This document shows positions 26,510-36,000 of a stretch of 64,000 nucleotides of DNA, in pieces; the first letter of the stretch is position 1; each line of letters opens with the position of its first letter. Source of the DNA: Virgibacillus necropolis (GTDB taxonomy: Bacteria > Bacillota > Bacilli > Bacillales > Amphibacillaceae). The stretch is from assembly GCF_002224365.1 (NCBI RefSeq), contig NZ_CP022437.1:3162001-3226000 (forward strand), written 5' to 3'. The position numbers and the translations under genes are program-made. The notes beneath the pieces are model-generated. The model had not been told where the DNA came from. It was given only the letters and a program-made list of their open reading frames with translations, and made no database searches.

Positions 26510-26724
26510 TCATTTTGGCTTTTTCTCCCCAGTAATAAATAGTTTATCTACTGTCGTGTTAAGTTTTTTTGATAATTTAAATGCCACGCCAAGGTAGGAT
26601 CATATTTATCATTCTCAATAGCGTTGATGGTTTGTCTGGAAACACTACACCTTGCGGCAAGTTCTTCTTGAGATATTTTCATTTCTTTTCTAATTAATCT
26701 GATGTTGTTTTTCAAAACAATCAC
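26510..26724 (-). pseudogene. small XRE-family regulator, frameshifted
   Basis: From GTG (26724) or TTG (26715) the product reads [20 protein letters not shown] then [22 protein letters not shown], a typical 67-70 aa Cro/C1 helix-turn-helix protein. The frame then derails; the neighbouring frame supplies the expected ending [20 protein letters not shown] to a stop at 26510. A small deletion near 26595 explains this. Downstream on the same strand, ATGGATAGAACA opens a frame that stops after 15 codons, possibly the remnant of the membrane protein that usually follows such regulators. The perfect operator at 26732-26757 lies just upstream. Confidence 0.75.
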
Positions 26725-26731
26725 ATCTTTT

Positions 26732-26757
26732 AAAATGTAAAAACCTTTTTACATTTT
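26732..26757. promoter_or_regulatory. perfect 12-bp inverted repeat between XRE and DUF2975 genes
   Basis: AAAATGTAAAAA (26732-26743) and its exact reverse complement (26746-26757) are separated by CC. The site lies between the divergent XRE and DUF2975 reading frames and is of a kind expected for a small Cro/C1 dimer. The DNA site is intact although both genes are damaged. Confidence 0.65.
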
Positions 26758-26780
26758 TTATTATAAAACACCTTAATAAA

Positions 26781-27340
26781 ATGTCATTTAAAATTTTATC
26801 CAAACTAAGCTTAGTTCTATTTTTTTTTTTTGCTATAGGCGGCATTTTTCTTGTCTTCATAGATTCAATGATGATCTGGAAACCGGAAAGCAATTTCACC
26901 AAATATCTTGGAGGATTTGAACCAATATATACCTTTGTTAATTTAAACTTCCACCAACAACCTGATCTTTATAGCAACAAATCATTCATATTATTGTCAC
27001 TAGCAGCAAATGCATCTACATTTTTAGTAATTACTTTGTTTCTATGGTTCATGCGGAAACTTTTAGTAAAATTCATAAGGATAGTTTGCTCATGCATGAA
27101 AATATTTCAATCTTATTAAAAATGGGATTTACTATCTTGATTGCAGGAACGCTATCCTCTTATTTAGACGGTCTTTTATTATCCAAGGCTCTTGCTCGGT
27201 TACAGCTTGTTAATGCACAAATGTCATATTATAATTTCCGATTCATTGATGTTCTAAGTGCTGGTTTTGTACTAATCATTTTTTCCTTAGCTTTAAAAAG
27301 AGCCGTTCATGCAGTAGAGGAAAACAAAAATACGATTTAA
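26781..27340 (+). pseudogene. DUF2975-type membrane protein, frameshifted
   Basis: The first frame (26781-27119) gives KILSKLSLVLFFFFAIGGIF and two further hydrophobic segments. The second frame (open from 27044 to 27340) continues with ETFSKIHKDSLLMHENISIL and two more transmembrane stretches ending AVEENKNTI. Together they have the four-helix layout of DUF2975 proteins, including the F-S-K-x-x region that normally follows helix 3, so a frameshift near 27055 splits the gene. A 12-base T run (26820-26831) lies near the N-terminus. In Bacillaceae such genes are paired with a small XRE regulator, and one follows at 27388. The function is not known. Confidence 0.7.
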
Positions 27341-27387
27341 GTAAATCGTATTTGAATAGTTATCAATATAAACTAGGAGAATAATAG

Positions 27388-27606
27388 GTGATAAGAATAA
27401 ACTTAGATGTAATGATGGCAAAACGTAAAATGTCTTTAAATAACCTTTCTGAATTAATAGACATTACCCCTTCTAATCTATCGATATTAAAAAATGAAAA
27501 AGAAAAAGCAATACGCTTTTCTACACTTGATGCCTTATGCAAAGCATTAAATTGCCAACCCGGTGATTTAATTGAATATGTAAATGAAGAAAAGAATGAG
27601 GAATAA
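27388..27606 (+). CDS. small XRE-family regulator (YozG-like)
   Basis: This 72-residue protein is a single Cro/C1 helix-turn-helix: MIRINLDVMMAKRKMSLNNL then SELIDITPSNLSILKNEKEK and IRFSTLDALCKALNCQPGDL. It is the type found directly behind DUF2975 genes in Bacillus. The start is GTG (27388) with AGGAG eight bases upstream. It is intact although its DUF2975 partner is broken. It probably represses its own two-gene unit. A hairpin terminator follows at 27657. Confidence 0.85.
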   Translation: MIRINLDVMMAKRKMSLNNLSELIDITPSNLSILKNEKEKAIRFSTLDALCKALNCQPGDLIEYVNEEKNEE

Positions 27607-27656
27607 ATTAACGTAAAAGTTGAATCGACCTTACGAAGCACCCTTTTGAGATTTCT

Positions 27657-27687
27657 AAAACTCTGCTAGAGCTCTGTGCGGAGTTTT
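27657..27687 (+). terminator. terminator after the YozG-like gene
   Basis: AAAACTC (27657-27663) pairs with GAGTTTT (27681-27687), with GC pairs inside the loop, followed by GTTATTT. It lies about 50 bp after the stop codon. Confidence 0.55.
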
Positions 27688-27897
27688 GTTATTTCAAAAT
27701 AGATTTATTTAGTCTCTGATGATGAAAACATTGATACAACTGCAGCAAGAACTCGAGTTAGCGAGACTCAAAAAAGACCCATCCAAATTAGAGATGCTTT
27801 TCGAATGTATGCCTAGTAATGCTTGATTTCATAAAGTTAGTAAGCCCACTTGACAAAGCGAGCTTATTAACTGGATTCTAGTATTCAAATACAGGAT

Positions 27898-29673
27898 TTA
27901 GCCTTTCATTTCATTATATAGTGGTATCATTTGCTGCTTTTCAACATCAACGAGACCCAGATCGCTAATTCTGATACTCGGTATTACTGTGAGAGTCAGT
28001 GAAGAAAGAGCCATCGCTGGTGATCTTCTACCGACAGATATCCCCATATCGGTAGCTATTTTATTAAAAGCTTCGACTTTTGGACCTAGTTCCTCTATAG
28101 GTTCTGGGGCCATAAGTCCGGCAATGGGGAGCTCTACCTTGGCAAGAACCTCTCTGTTCCGCGTAAGGCATAGACCTCCTCCCCAATCGGCCAAATTGCG
28201 GGCTGCGAGCAGCATATCGGCCGCATTGGTTCCGGCCACGACTAGATTGTGACTGTCATGGGCGACGGTAGTACCGTAAGCCCCCCTTGATAAACCAGCT
28301 CCCTTCAGAACACCTACGAATGGCTTTCTACCTTGGCCATGTCGACCTGTCACGGAGACGAAAATATGATCTGGAGGTAACGCCTTAACTTCTCCATTTT
28401 CCACTTCAACCTCTACCGTGCTTTGAATCGTTGTACCGGCATTCGTAACCTCGATGGTTGTAAGATTCGCCTTGCCGCTTTCTACTGGGACATGTATCAC
28501 AAAGTCGTCCTCGCATAACTCTGGTAAATGAACTGTGTTTTTGAGCAGTGGGGGCGTGGAACTTTTAGTCTCTATAGTCGGCTCCCCGTTTGAGATCATC
28601 TGCTCCCCTTTCACGTACACGTCACGTACTCGCATGGTTTCAAGTGATTCGACGAGGACCAAGTCTGCGGAGTAGCCTGCAGCGATAGCCCCTTGATCTC
28701 GTAGCCCATAACGTAAGGCACCGCCAAGTGTTGCATAGCGAATAGCGAGCGGTGCTGGGACACCTTCTTCGATTGTACGACGAATCACCCTATTCATCTG
28801 ACCGTTCTTAAGCATATCATGTGGCTCAATATCATCCGTGCACATCGCGATATTCATGGCATGCGGAACTATTTCCCAAGCTTTCGCGGCCACATCAGCA
28901 AACTTACTAACACTTGATTCCCGAATGTAGACCATCATTCCAGCTCTCAACTTTTCTAGAAATTCCTCATGATCGCGACTTTCGTGATCTGAGTTTACCC
29001 CAGCTGCGAGATACGCTTGCAACTGACGACCTGTAACTCTAGGTGCGTGGCCTTCGTTAAGCACTTGATGATCCAAACCGGTCTGTACGATGCCGGCCAT
29101 CCTTGAATGCTGGTTAATCACCCCAGGATAGTCCATCAATTCTGCCACGCCTACTACGCCTGGAAGGCCGATCAACTTGGCAATATCTTCGGCATGAAAT
29201 TCGGCTCCTGCAGTCTCAAGCCCTGGCACGGCAGGCACACAGGAAGGAATGGTAGTCAGGAATTGAACGGGGAGTCCTCGACTGGCTTCCACCATGTACT
29301 TCACCCCTTCTGCCCCCATCACGTTGGCTATCTCGTGCGGGTCGATCACCGCGGTTGTGGTCCCGTTACGGAGTAAAGCCCGTGCAAACATATCGGGCGG
29401 AACCATGGTGCTTTCGATGTGGACATGTGCATCGATGTAGCCTGGCGTAGCATATAATCCTTCAGCTTGCACCTCCTTGTCACCCTCGATTTTATACTCT
29501 GGTTTACCATTCTTGTAACGGACAATAGCGGCAAAGCGACCTTCTTTAATTCCAATGTCTGCTGGGTATATCTCTGCTGTAAAAACGTTAACAAGCTGTG
29601 CCCCACGGACCACTAGATCCATAGGTATATCTCCTCTTGAAGCGGCAACGATTTGCCCGCGTTTGCTATGCAT
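27898..29673 (-). CDS. ade: adenine deaminase
   Basis: This 591-residue amidohydrolase deaminates adenine to hypoxanthine in purine salvage. The metal-binding strand DAHVHIESTMVPPDMFARAL (about 82-101), VIDPHEIANVMG, GHAPRV, SDHESRDHEEFL and CTDDIEPHDM are all present, as is the C-terminal domain with TGRHGQGRKPFVGVLKGAG and GLCLTRN of the AdeC family. AAAGGGGTTCATATAT precedes the ATG. It lies 60 bp downstream of a purine permease gene read in the same direction, a natural uptake-plus-deamination pair. Length is normal and no damage is seen. Confidence 0.95.
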   Translation of the reverse strand: MHSKRGQIVAASRGDIPMDLVVRGAQLVNVFTAEIYPADIGIKEGRFAAIVRYKNGKPEYKIEGDKEVQAEGLYATPGYIDAHVHIESTMVPPDMFARALLRNGTTTAVIDPHEIANVMGAEGVKYMVEASRGLPVQFLTTIPSCVPAVPGLETAGAEFHAEDIAKLIGLPGVVGVAELMDYPGVINQHSRMAGIVQTGLDHQVLNEGHAPRVTGRQLQAYLAAGVNSDHESRDHEEFLEKLRAGMMVYIRESSVSKFADVAAKAWEIVPHAMNIAMCTDDIEPHDMLKNGQMNRVIRRTIEEGVPAPLAIRYATLGGALRYGLRDQGAIAAGYSADLVLVESLETMRVRDVYVKGEQMISNGEPTIETKSSTPPLLKNTVHLPELCEDDFVIHVPVESGKANLTTIEVTNAGTTIQSTVEVEVENGEVKALPPDHIFVSVTGRHGQGRKPFVGVLKGAGLSRGAYGTTVAHDSHNLVVAGTNAADMLLAARNLADWGGGLCLTRNREVLAKVELPIAGLMAPEPIEELGPKVEAFNKIATDMGISVGRRSPAMALSSLTLTVIPSIRISDLGLVDVEKQQMIPLYNEMKG

Positions 29674-29733
29674 ATATATGAACCCCTTTCAGCATTTTCG
29701 TGTAAATCCTTTATTTTTTTACTCTCGTTTTCA

Positions 29734-31047
29734 CTACTCAGCTAATGTCACAAAATAATAGAGAAGTGGAAGAATCAAGATGTAGAGCCCTGGATGTACC
29801 TCTTTGTGGCGACCAGAGAGGCTCTTGACTAGTACATACGTAATAATTCCCGCTGCGATTCCATTACCGAAGTTAAAGGTGAAAATGGTGAAAGCAATAG
29901 TGATGAACGCCGGTAGTGATTCAGTCGTATCGCTGAAGTTCACCTTCTGGATAGACGAAAGCATCGTAAGACCAACAAGAATGAGAGCCGGAGCTGTCGC
30001 TTCTGCTGGAATGATCATGATCACAGGTGTGACAAAAAGAGTTAGAAGGAACATCACCCCAGTCGTTACGGCGGTCAGTCCTGTGCGGCCACCTGCCTCC
30101 ACACCGGCAGCCGACTCCACGTAAGTAGTCATAACCGGTACGGAAAACAAAGATCCCCACGTCGTGCCCCCAGCGTCAACTAGAAAAGGCTTATTGATTT
30201 GAGGCAAATTGCCATCTTTATCAAGCATGCCTCCCTTCCCCGCAACCCCAAGTATAGTCCCTAATGTCGAGAAAAAATCAGGTACAAAAAACGCCAGAAT
30301 AAACGGGAAATAAGCAAATTGCAATGCACCCATAATATCTAACTCCATAAATACAGGGCCGATACTTTGTGGCAGAGAAAAAATCGAGTTTGGAATTTCC
30401 GTGATCCCCATTGGTATACCAATTAAAGTAGTGACGGCGATACCTATTAGAAGGTGGCCCTTAATATTTCTCGCCAGCAATACGCTCATAATCAGGAAAC
30501 CTATGAGTGCCAAGACTGCCCCCGATGATCCGATGTCTCCTAGGGTGAGAGAGTTAGCCTCTTCGCTTGCAACTACCAACCCTGCATTTCTGAATCCGAT
30601 CAGTGCAATAAAAAGTCCAACCCCAGCTCCGATCGACAACTTTATCGCAGACGGGACAAGTCGTACTATAAGCTCCCTCAAACCAAAAATCGTGAACAAA
30701 AGAAAGAGGATTCCAGAGATGAATACCATCCCCATTGCCGTTTGCCAGGCAATACCTTCTGTTGCAACTAGTGTCACGGCAAGAAAGGCCACAGATCCGA
30801 GCCCCGGTGCCAACGCGAACGGCCGATTACTGTAAAGGCCCATGATGATAGTCGTTAAACCTGTCAAAAGGATAACGCTAACGGTCACCGGACCTACTGG
30901 GATTCCCGCTTCTTCAAGTATCCCGGGCACTACTACCAACAGATAGACCATGGTCACAAACGTGGTCATCCCGGCCACTATTTCTGTGCGTACGTTTGTG
31001 TTATTAGAGGAAAGTCCGAATAAACGTTCAAAGAAATTTGTTTTCAA
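29734..31047 (-). CDS. NCS2 family purine permease (probable adenine/hypoxanthine/guanine uptake)
   Basis: This 437-residue transporter has about 12-14 transmembrane segments and the AzgA/PbuG-type features TEIVAGMTTFVTMVYLLVV near the N-terminus, ALAPGLGSVAFLAVTLV in TM3 and GAGVGLFIALIGFRNAGLV. The TTG at 31047 is chosen because AAGGAGG (plus-strand 31056-31062) is eight bases away; the GTG at 31054-31056 lies on the SD itself. Adjacent adenine deaminase makes adenine the likely main substrate. A 29-codon ORF with its own strong SD fills most of the leader. I looked for and did not find a purine riboswitch upstream. Confidence 0.9.
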   Translation of the reverse strand: MKTNFFERLFGLSSNNTNVRTEIVAGMTTFVTMVYLLVVVPGILEEAGIPVGPVTVSVILLTGLTTIIMGLYSNRPFALAPGLGSVAFLAVTLVATEGIAWQTAMGMVFISGILFLLFTIFGLRELIVRLVPSAIKLSIGAGVGLFIALIGFRNAGLVVASEEANSLTLGDIGSSGAVLALIGFLIMSVLLARNIKGHLLIGIAVTTLIGIPMGITEIPNSIFSLPQSIGPVFMELDIMGALQFAYFPFILAFFVPDFFSTLGTILGVAGKGGMLDKDGNLPQINKPFLVDAGGTTWGSLFSVPVMTTYVESAAGVEAGGRTGLTAVTTGVMFLLTLFVTPVIMIIPAEATAPALILVGLTMLSSIQKVNFSDTTESLPAFITIAFTIFTFNFGNGIAAGIITYVLVKSLSGRHKEVHPGLYILILPLLYYFVTLAE

Positions 31048-31075
31048 AAAGTGCACCTCCTTATCGTTTTATTTT

Positions 31076-31165
31076 CTAATAATAATGAAAAAAAGCAGTA
31101 AGATCATGTTTCTCTTCAACCTGGATAAAAATCGACACCTTACGTCCTACAAGTAAGTTTTTCAC
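31076..31165 (-). CDS. 29-residue ORF in the leader of the purine permease gene
   Basis: A GTG at 31165 stands seven bases after a perfect AAGGAGG (plus-strand 31173-31179) and opens 29 codons: MKNLLVGRKVSIFIQVEEKH then DLTAFFHYY and TAG at 31076. The stop is 29 bp before the permease start, whose SD lies in between. The strength of the ribosome site argues for real translation. The product is not recognised; it could be a leader peptide coupling translation to permease expression, or a remnant of an upstream gene. An overlapping ATG reads ATG-TGA and was rejected. Confidence 0.5.
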   Translation of the reverse strand: MKNLLVGRKVSIFIQVEEKHDLTAFFHYY

Positions 31166-31202
31166 ATAACATCCTCCTTATGTAAGTTAAATTATATAAA
31201 AA

Positions 31203-31253
31203 AGAAAAGCGCTCTTGGTAGACGATAATCGCCTAACAAGAGCACTTTTCTTT
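31203..31253 (-). terminator. long hairpin terminator downstream of the DUF2294 gene
   Basis: AAAGAAAAGCGCTCTTG on the left pairs with CAAGAGCACTTTTCTTT on the right, and the interior (GTAG, CGAT / ATCG, CTA) also pairs, giving a nearly continuous stem of about 24 bp. T-rich runs follow on both strands. It separates the DUF2294 gene from the purine operon. Confidence 0.75.
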
Positions 31254-31325
31254 GTAAACAAAAAGCCGTGTCACCTGCTTATATATGTATATCACCTCTT
31301 AAGATGGATCAAAAGAAGAGATCAT

Positions 31326-31697
31326 TTATTTTTTATTAGCTAAAACTACATTGGTGAAGGCCAATTGAGTTCGTGAATCATAATCTCTTAATATCGCTTC
31401 AACTTCTAAATCCAAATCTTTTTCTAACTTTTTCTTTATCATGACCTTAAACATGTTTGACAACTGAATGTCTACCTCCTGCTTAAGATTAGGAACCTCT
31501 TTTTCCAATAATGTTGAGCGATGTGCAGACCTATGTTTGGATCGAAAGGTAATTAGATCGTTTGCAATATCAACGTTTAGCGAAATAGTACCCACACCTA
31601 CTAATTCCTTCGAGACCTCATTATAAATACGGTACAGCTGCTTCTTATTGTCACTAGAATCTGCCAAGTACACAATATCACTCTTCACTTCAATCAA
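31326..31697 (-). CDS. DUF2294 domain protein
   Basis: This 123-residue protein has the DUF2294 pattern: LYRIYNEVSKELVGVGTISL (about 21-40), VDIANDLITFRSKHR, VDIQLSNMFKVMIKKKLEKD and AILRDYDSRTQLAFTNVVL at the C-terminus, where R-D-Y-D is the most conserved part. No transmembrane segment or signal is seen. The start is TTG at 31697 or possibly GTG at 31688; neither has a good ribosome site. It is a single gene closed by a long terminator. Biochemical function of the family is not established, to my knowledge. Confidence 0.7.
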   Translation of the reverse strand: MIEVKSDIVYLADSSDNKKQLYRIYNEVSKELVGVGTISLNVDIANDLITFRSKHRSAHRSTLLEKEVPNLKQEVDIQLSNMFKVMIKKKLEKDLDLEVEAILRDYDSRTQLAFTNVVLANKK

Positions 31698-32024
31698 ATT
31701 TTTAAAAAACTATAATAGCTTTACATCTATATTATATCGGGAAAAATTGAATTTTACAACAAGAAATTCTAGTTAGTTGTTTGAAAAAGACCATACATAC
31801 TGAGTTCTATTATTTAACCTTTTCACTATCTTTGCTCTCTCTTTTATTTTTATCCTATTGTGACCAATCCCATGCCCATGTGTGAAAACCTTATAAAAGA
31901 AAACAAAGATTGTAGTATGTTTTCTATCCAAACGAGGGCTCACGTATCTGATATAATTCAAGATAACAAAATTAAATATTATGTAAATATATTCTACCCT
32001 TTATTACAGACTTCAGTAACAACC

Positions 32025-32543
32025 TTATGATGCATGTAAATATGTATGAAACAGACCAAGAAAAAGTAATTCATCTTCTTTAAAGGTCTTATCTATTAAT
32101 CTAAAATATGCTTTAAATGGTACCTTTAACGAACTCTTCCATTCGGCAATCAAGTAATCATCTTTTTTTAATTGTGCCCAGCCCCCTACCGATTTTTTCA
32201 ATTCATATGTTCCCCCTTTATACTCAAATGAGGTTTGTTCACCTATATCGAATGATTTCTTATCGATCAAATGAATGTAAGACTCGTTTTTTCCTCCATA
32301 ATAATTTAGGTGATACTGCTTTCTTTTGAATAGATTAGGGTCCTTTTTGGATTTAAAAATTATTTGTGCCTTACTATCTTTCACCTCGTAATTGACAAAG
32401 ACACGACCTTTTAACAACAAATCGAATAGTTTATGTACCGGTTTGATATATGTTTTGGTAACCGTTCCTATAACAGTTTCATTTTCATCATAAATCGTTG
32501 CAGGCTTTGTAGACAATGTGTTAAAAAATCGATATTCATACAT
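32025..32543 (-). CDS. tubby C-terminal-like domain protein
   Basis: A 172-residue protein starting MYEYRFFNTLSTKPATIYDE at 32543, with AAGGATGTTAAGT upstream; the longer frame to 32615 lacks a ribosome site. Alternating strands and turns (GTVTKTYIKPVHKLFDLLLK, FVNYEVKDSKAQIIFKSKK, SFEYKGGTYELKK) and the ending LFLGLFHTYLHAS define the small tubby/LURP-like barrel common in Bacillaceae. Two damaged relatives lie in the window, at 25717-26276 (same subgroup) and 50472-50997 (LURP-one-like). No export signal is seen. The biochemical role is unknown; phospholipid binding is only a fold-level analogy. Confidence 0.75.
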   Translation of the reverse strand: MYEYRFFNTLSTKPATIYDENETVIGTVTKTYIKPVHKLFDLLLKGRVFVNYEVKDSKAQIIFKSKKDPNLFKRKQYHLNYYGGKNESYIHLIDKKSFDIGEQTSFEYKGGTYELKKSVGGWAQLKKDDYLIAEWKSSLKVPFKAYFRLIDKTFKEDELLFLGLFHTYLHAS

Positions 32544-32735
32544 ACTTAACATCCTTTCAAAATTATAATCAACAAGTTTACATACGATATGGCTAGTAAA
32601 TAGTTCCAAAATCAAGGATGAAATAGTGCATTTTATCGAAAGTACAGTATTAAAAAAGAAGGCCCTTGTAACTAAGAGCCTTCATCTAAAATATGCTTTT
32701 TTTGCGATATTAGTTTCTATCATACTCGTAATTGA

Positions 32736-33000
32736 TTATTTCGAACCAACATTTGCCCATTTATATTCATACGTTGCTCCAAATGGGTTCACATGGACAC
32801 CTTCTATTTTTGGAGAAACCAGTTGCGCTCTGGAACTTTGATAAATAGGTGCTATAGCCTCTTCAAATAGAATTTTCTCAGCTTCTAAGAAATTTTGATA
32901 GCGTGCTATATTTTCTTGAGCTAATGTTGATCAGTTTCATTAACTAATTTATCATATTTAGGATTTGAATAGCCCATCAAATTATTTCTCGACAGCCTGT
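32736..33000 (-). pseudogene. C-terminal remnant of an oligopeptide-binding protein (OppA-like)
   Basis: Reading leftward from about 33000, SRNNLMGYSNPKYDKLVNET is followed, after a frameshift near 32928, by AQENIARYQNFLEAEKILFE then EAIAPIYQSSRAQL and VHVNPFGATYEYKWANV with a stop at 32736. This is the conserved last quarter of OppA-type extracellular peptide-binding lipoproteins (Y-S-N-P-x-Y-D, E-A-E-x-I-L, A-P-I-Y, final Y-K-W-A). The N-terminal three quarters are absent: upstream sequence runs straight into the 3' region of the next gene. It is dead debris, and the deletion end point is near 33000. Confidence 0.75.
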
Positions 33001-33030
33001 AGCCGGGTTACTGGCTCCTTTTTTTAATCG

Positions 33031-36000
33031 TTATTGAATAGTGATTGTCTGGTCTGCCTCCACATTATTGGCTGAAACGATTAGCTTGATATCATCAGCA
33101 ATAAGAGCTGTCATTTCTTTGGTTGATGTATTGAAAATTGCTGCATACTGCCCTGACTTTTTAGCGCGTTCGAGTTCAGTTCCCGTACCGATAAAGACAT
33201 TATCGCTTCCTTCCCATGTGACAGATGCCGGATAGCGAAGCGGGAAGTCTAAATTGCCGGCCTGATGACCTGTTGCGTTAATCTTTATCGTTTCACCGGC
33301 ATTGATTGTTTCTGGTGCGTTAAGTGTAATCGACTCTAATATCGGTCGGACCTCTGCTTCGATCCATTCCCGACCGTAGACACCGCTGTTCTTTGAAGCA
33401 CGCTCCGGACCATGTGCTTTGTCAGGTACTGGTGTCGGATCTACTCCGAAAAGCGTCCAGGCATAGAATCCACCTTCATCAGGTGATCCATATGGAGCTT
33501 TTCCGGAAGAACCGACAACCATATATGGCACTCCCTCCACGCGATCTATATTCACTGTATGAGCATGACCACTGACATAGATGGCTCCTTTTCCTTTCGA
33601 ATCTTCGCGGAATTCGGTGAGCCAGTTCTCGATCAAGTCAGCTTCTTTACGATCCTGGAGCTGACTATTGTCAGTTGGCAGCGGATCCCTCGTCGGATGA
33701 TGGCCGAAAACAACAACATTATTGATGCCGGGATCTGACTTCGCTTCATGCAGCGCTTCTTTCAGTTCAATCAATTGATCAAAATCACTTGTCCTGAAAC
33801 TGCCTGTTGACGAATCTAGCAAAATAAACCGTGTTCCTTCATGATCAAAGCTATAACGGTTTTCCCCAAACGCTTCCATGAAATTATCCAGTGTTCCTGG
33901 CCCAGCAATTTCATGATTCCCCGGAATGTAATAGATAGGTATTTCATCTCCAACTTCTTCTTCCAAGACTTGTTTGGCATACTCAAAATCCTCTTCCCAT
34001 CCTGAATCAACAAGATCACCATTTATGACTAGAAAATCAGGATTCTCCTGGACAATTTGACGTAGTGATTCACGAGCCATTTCCGCCGCACGGCTGTTAG
34101 GTGAGTCTGCTGTAAACTGACTGTCTGCTAGAACAGCAAATTTCCAGCGGTCCTCGCTGATTGTATCATTTTGGATCACTAATGAATCCGGCTTAGCCGC
34201 TTCCTGTTCAGGTATCTCGACAGATGGTGGAACCTCTACTGTCAGATCATCAACTATCAGCTGTCCGGTATATTGTTCATCGCCATTCGTTTCTACCGGA
34301 TAGATACGCCATAATTTGACCGGATATTGAATCCCCTCCGGCAACGTTGTTTCGATGTGTTTCCAACCTGTCCAGTCCACTTCATCCGCTAAACTCAGTG
34401 TATATCTGGTACCGGAATCATCTTCAATAACAGCGCGCAGCCAGGCACCATTACCATCACCCTTGACCCATAAACCAATTTTTTGGACCTCACCAGGAAG
34501 CTCGAGCAGCGGTGAGGCCTGCAGGTAAGCGGCACGCGTTGCCGTCGTTGTCGTAAAGTCATAGTTCAGTTGAAGACCGTTTCCATTTTTTCCTTCAACA
34601 AGTTCTAGTGATGCTCCGACACTGGATGGATAGCTGGTAGAATTCCATCCAGATATGTCCTCAAAATTGGACACTTCTTCAGTTGACAGGCCGACTGTCG
34701 CAGGAACCTGTATGTCATGATCCAGCACCTGGATGGTAATAACCGTTGCCGACCCGTCCCGTTTTGGCTGTACGGTAAAACTTCCATCCTGGTTTTTTTC
34801 AATTGAAATAACCGATTCATCATAGCCTAATTCGATATCCCGTGGCTCAATTGGAGCAGAATACCCGTATTTATCGTAACCGGTCACGGAAAAAGTGCTT
34901 TTCCTGCCCATTTCAAGCACGAGATGTGATGTTGTCGCCTCAATCTGGTTCAACTCGCCAAGGACGGTCAGTGGCATTGTTCCTTTTTTAGACTTAATTT
35001 TTGCCTGTGCTACAGCGGATCCGGATTTTTCCGCGTGAAAAATACCATCCTTATCAAAAGACCCGACCTTAGATGGTATGGCCTGCCAGGAAATGCCGTC
35101 AACGTCCACCGGTGAATAGTTTTCGTCATGCCCTAGCCCGACAAACGTTCTGCTTAATCCGGGAAAAACATGGTCACTGTTTTCAGCGTCAATTGGCGTT
35201 TCAACTGAAAACCCTGTCAAATCACCACTCCCGGCCTCTGCAAAAATACCGATCCCATTTGGTACTTTCCGCTCTTCTCCGTCAGAGGGGGCATTGACCA
35301 CTTCGGCATCTTCCTTGCCTGCTTTACGAGCCACCATTGTGGTAGAACCTCCGCCATCAATATTCAAAGCTGAATAGGCGCCGTGTTCCTTCATAAATTC
35401 TGCCAGTTCTTTATAGGTCATTCCCCGGCTGTCCAATTGACGGCCATCAATTGCAACGAGGATCATCGTTTTTCCATCCTCAGAAAATCCGACAGACGTC
35501 CGCGGTGCAGTCGTACTGTCATCCAACCCACCAGGAACTTGTCCATCTTTAGCCAAAATGACATTCCCGCCGACCGCAAAATCCATCAACGAATCCCCAT
35601 CGACTGCCGGTGCGTAATCAACCGTGACATCATCGCCAACTGAAAGATCTCTTAATCTATCAGCCCCCTGTTCACGGCCTACAAGCACCATTGTATTTTT
35701 CTCAATTTCACCTTTCCCAGCACCATCAGCGACAGACGACACCTTGCCATTATGGACAGTCACTTCATACACATCATTCCCGCTTGTTGAACGCTGTGCT
35801 TCTCCCCATACAGAGGTGTATAGACCAATTCCGTTTACTGGAATGGCATATTGGTTAAGGGCTGCTAGCGGATATTTACCGGTTGGTAGTGTTACGTTTC
35901 CTTCCAAGAAAATATTCGTAATTTTTCCGACACCCTGCTCATCCACTCCAGCTGTCAACGTGTGCGAACCTTGTGGGCCTTTTAATAGCGTACCGCCTTT

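Noticed and set aside
27719-27826. 35-codon ORF (MMKTLIQLQQELELARLKKD...) upstream of ade
   Set aside because: Plausible amino-acid composition, but no ribosome site, and it follows a terminator; too weak to call.
31057-31325. Purine riboswitch ahead of the purine permease, prompted by a TCTACCAAGAGC string on the minus strand
   Set aside because: The other conserved parts (TATAA/ATATGG junctions and the P3 arm order) are missing; the string is simply one arm of the long DUF2294 terminator hairpin.
31773-31961. 62-codon leftward ORF
   Set aside because: TTG start without SD, no family resemblance, flanked by AT-rich non-coding sequence.
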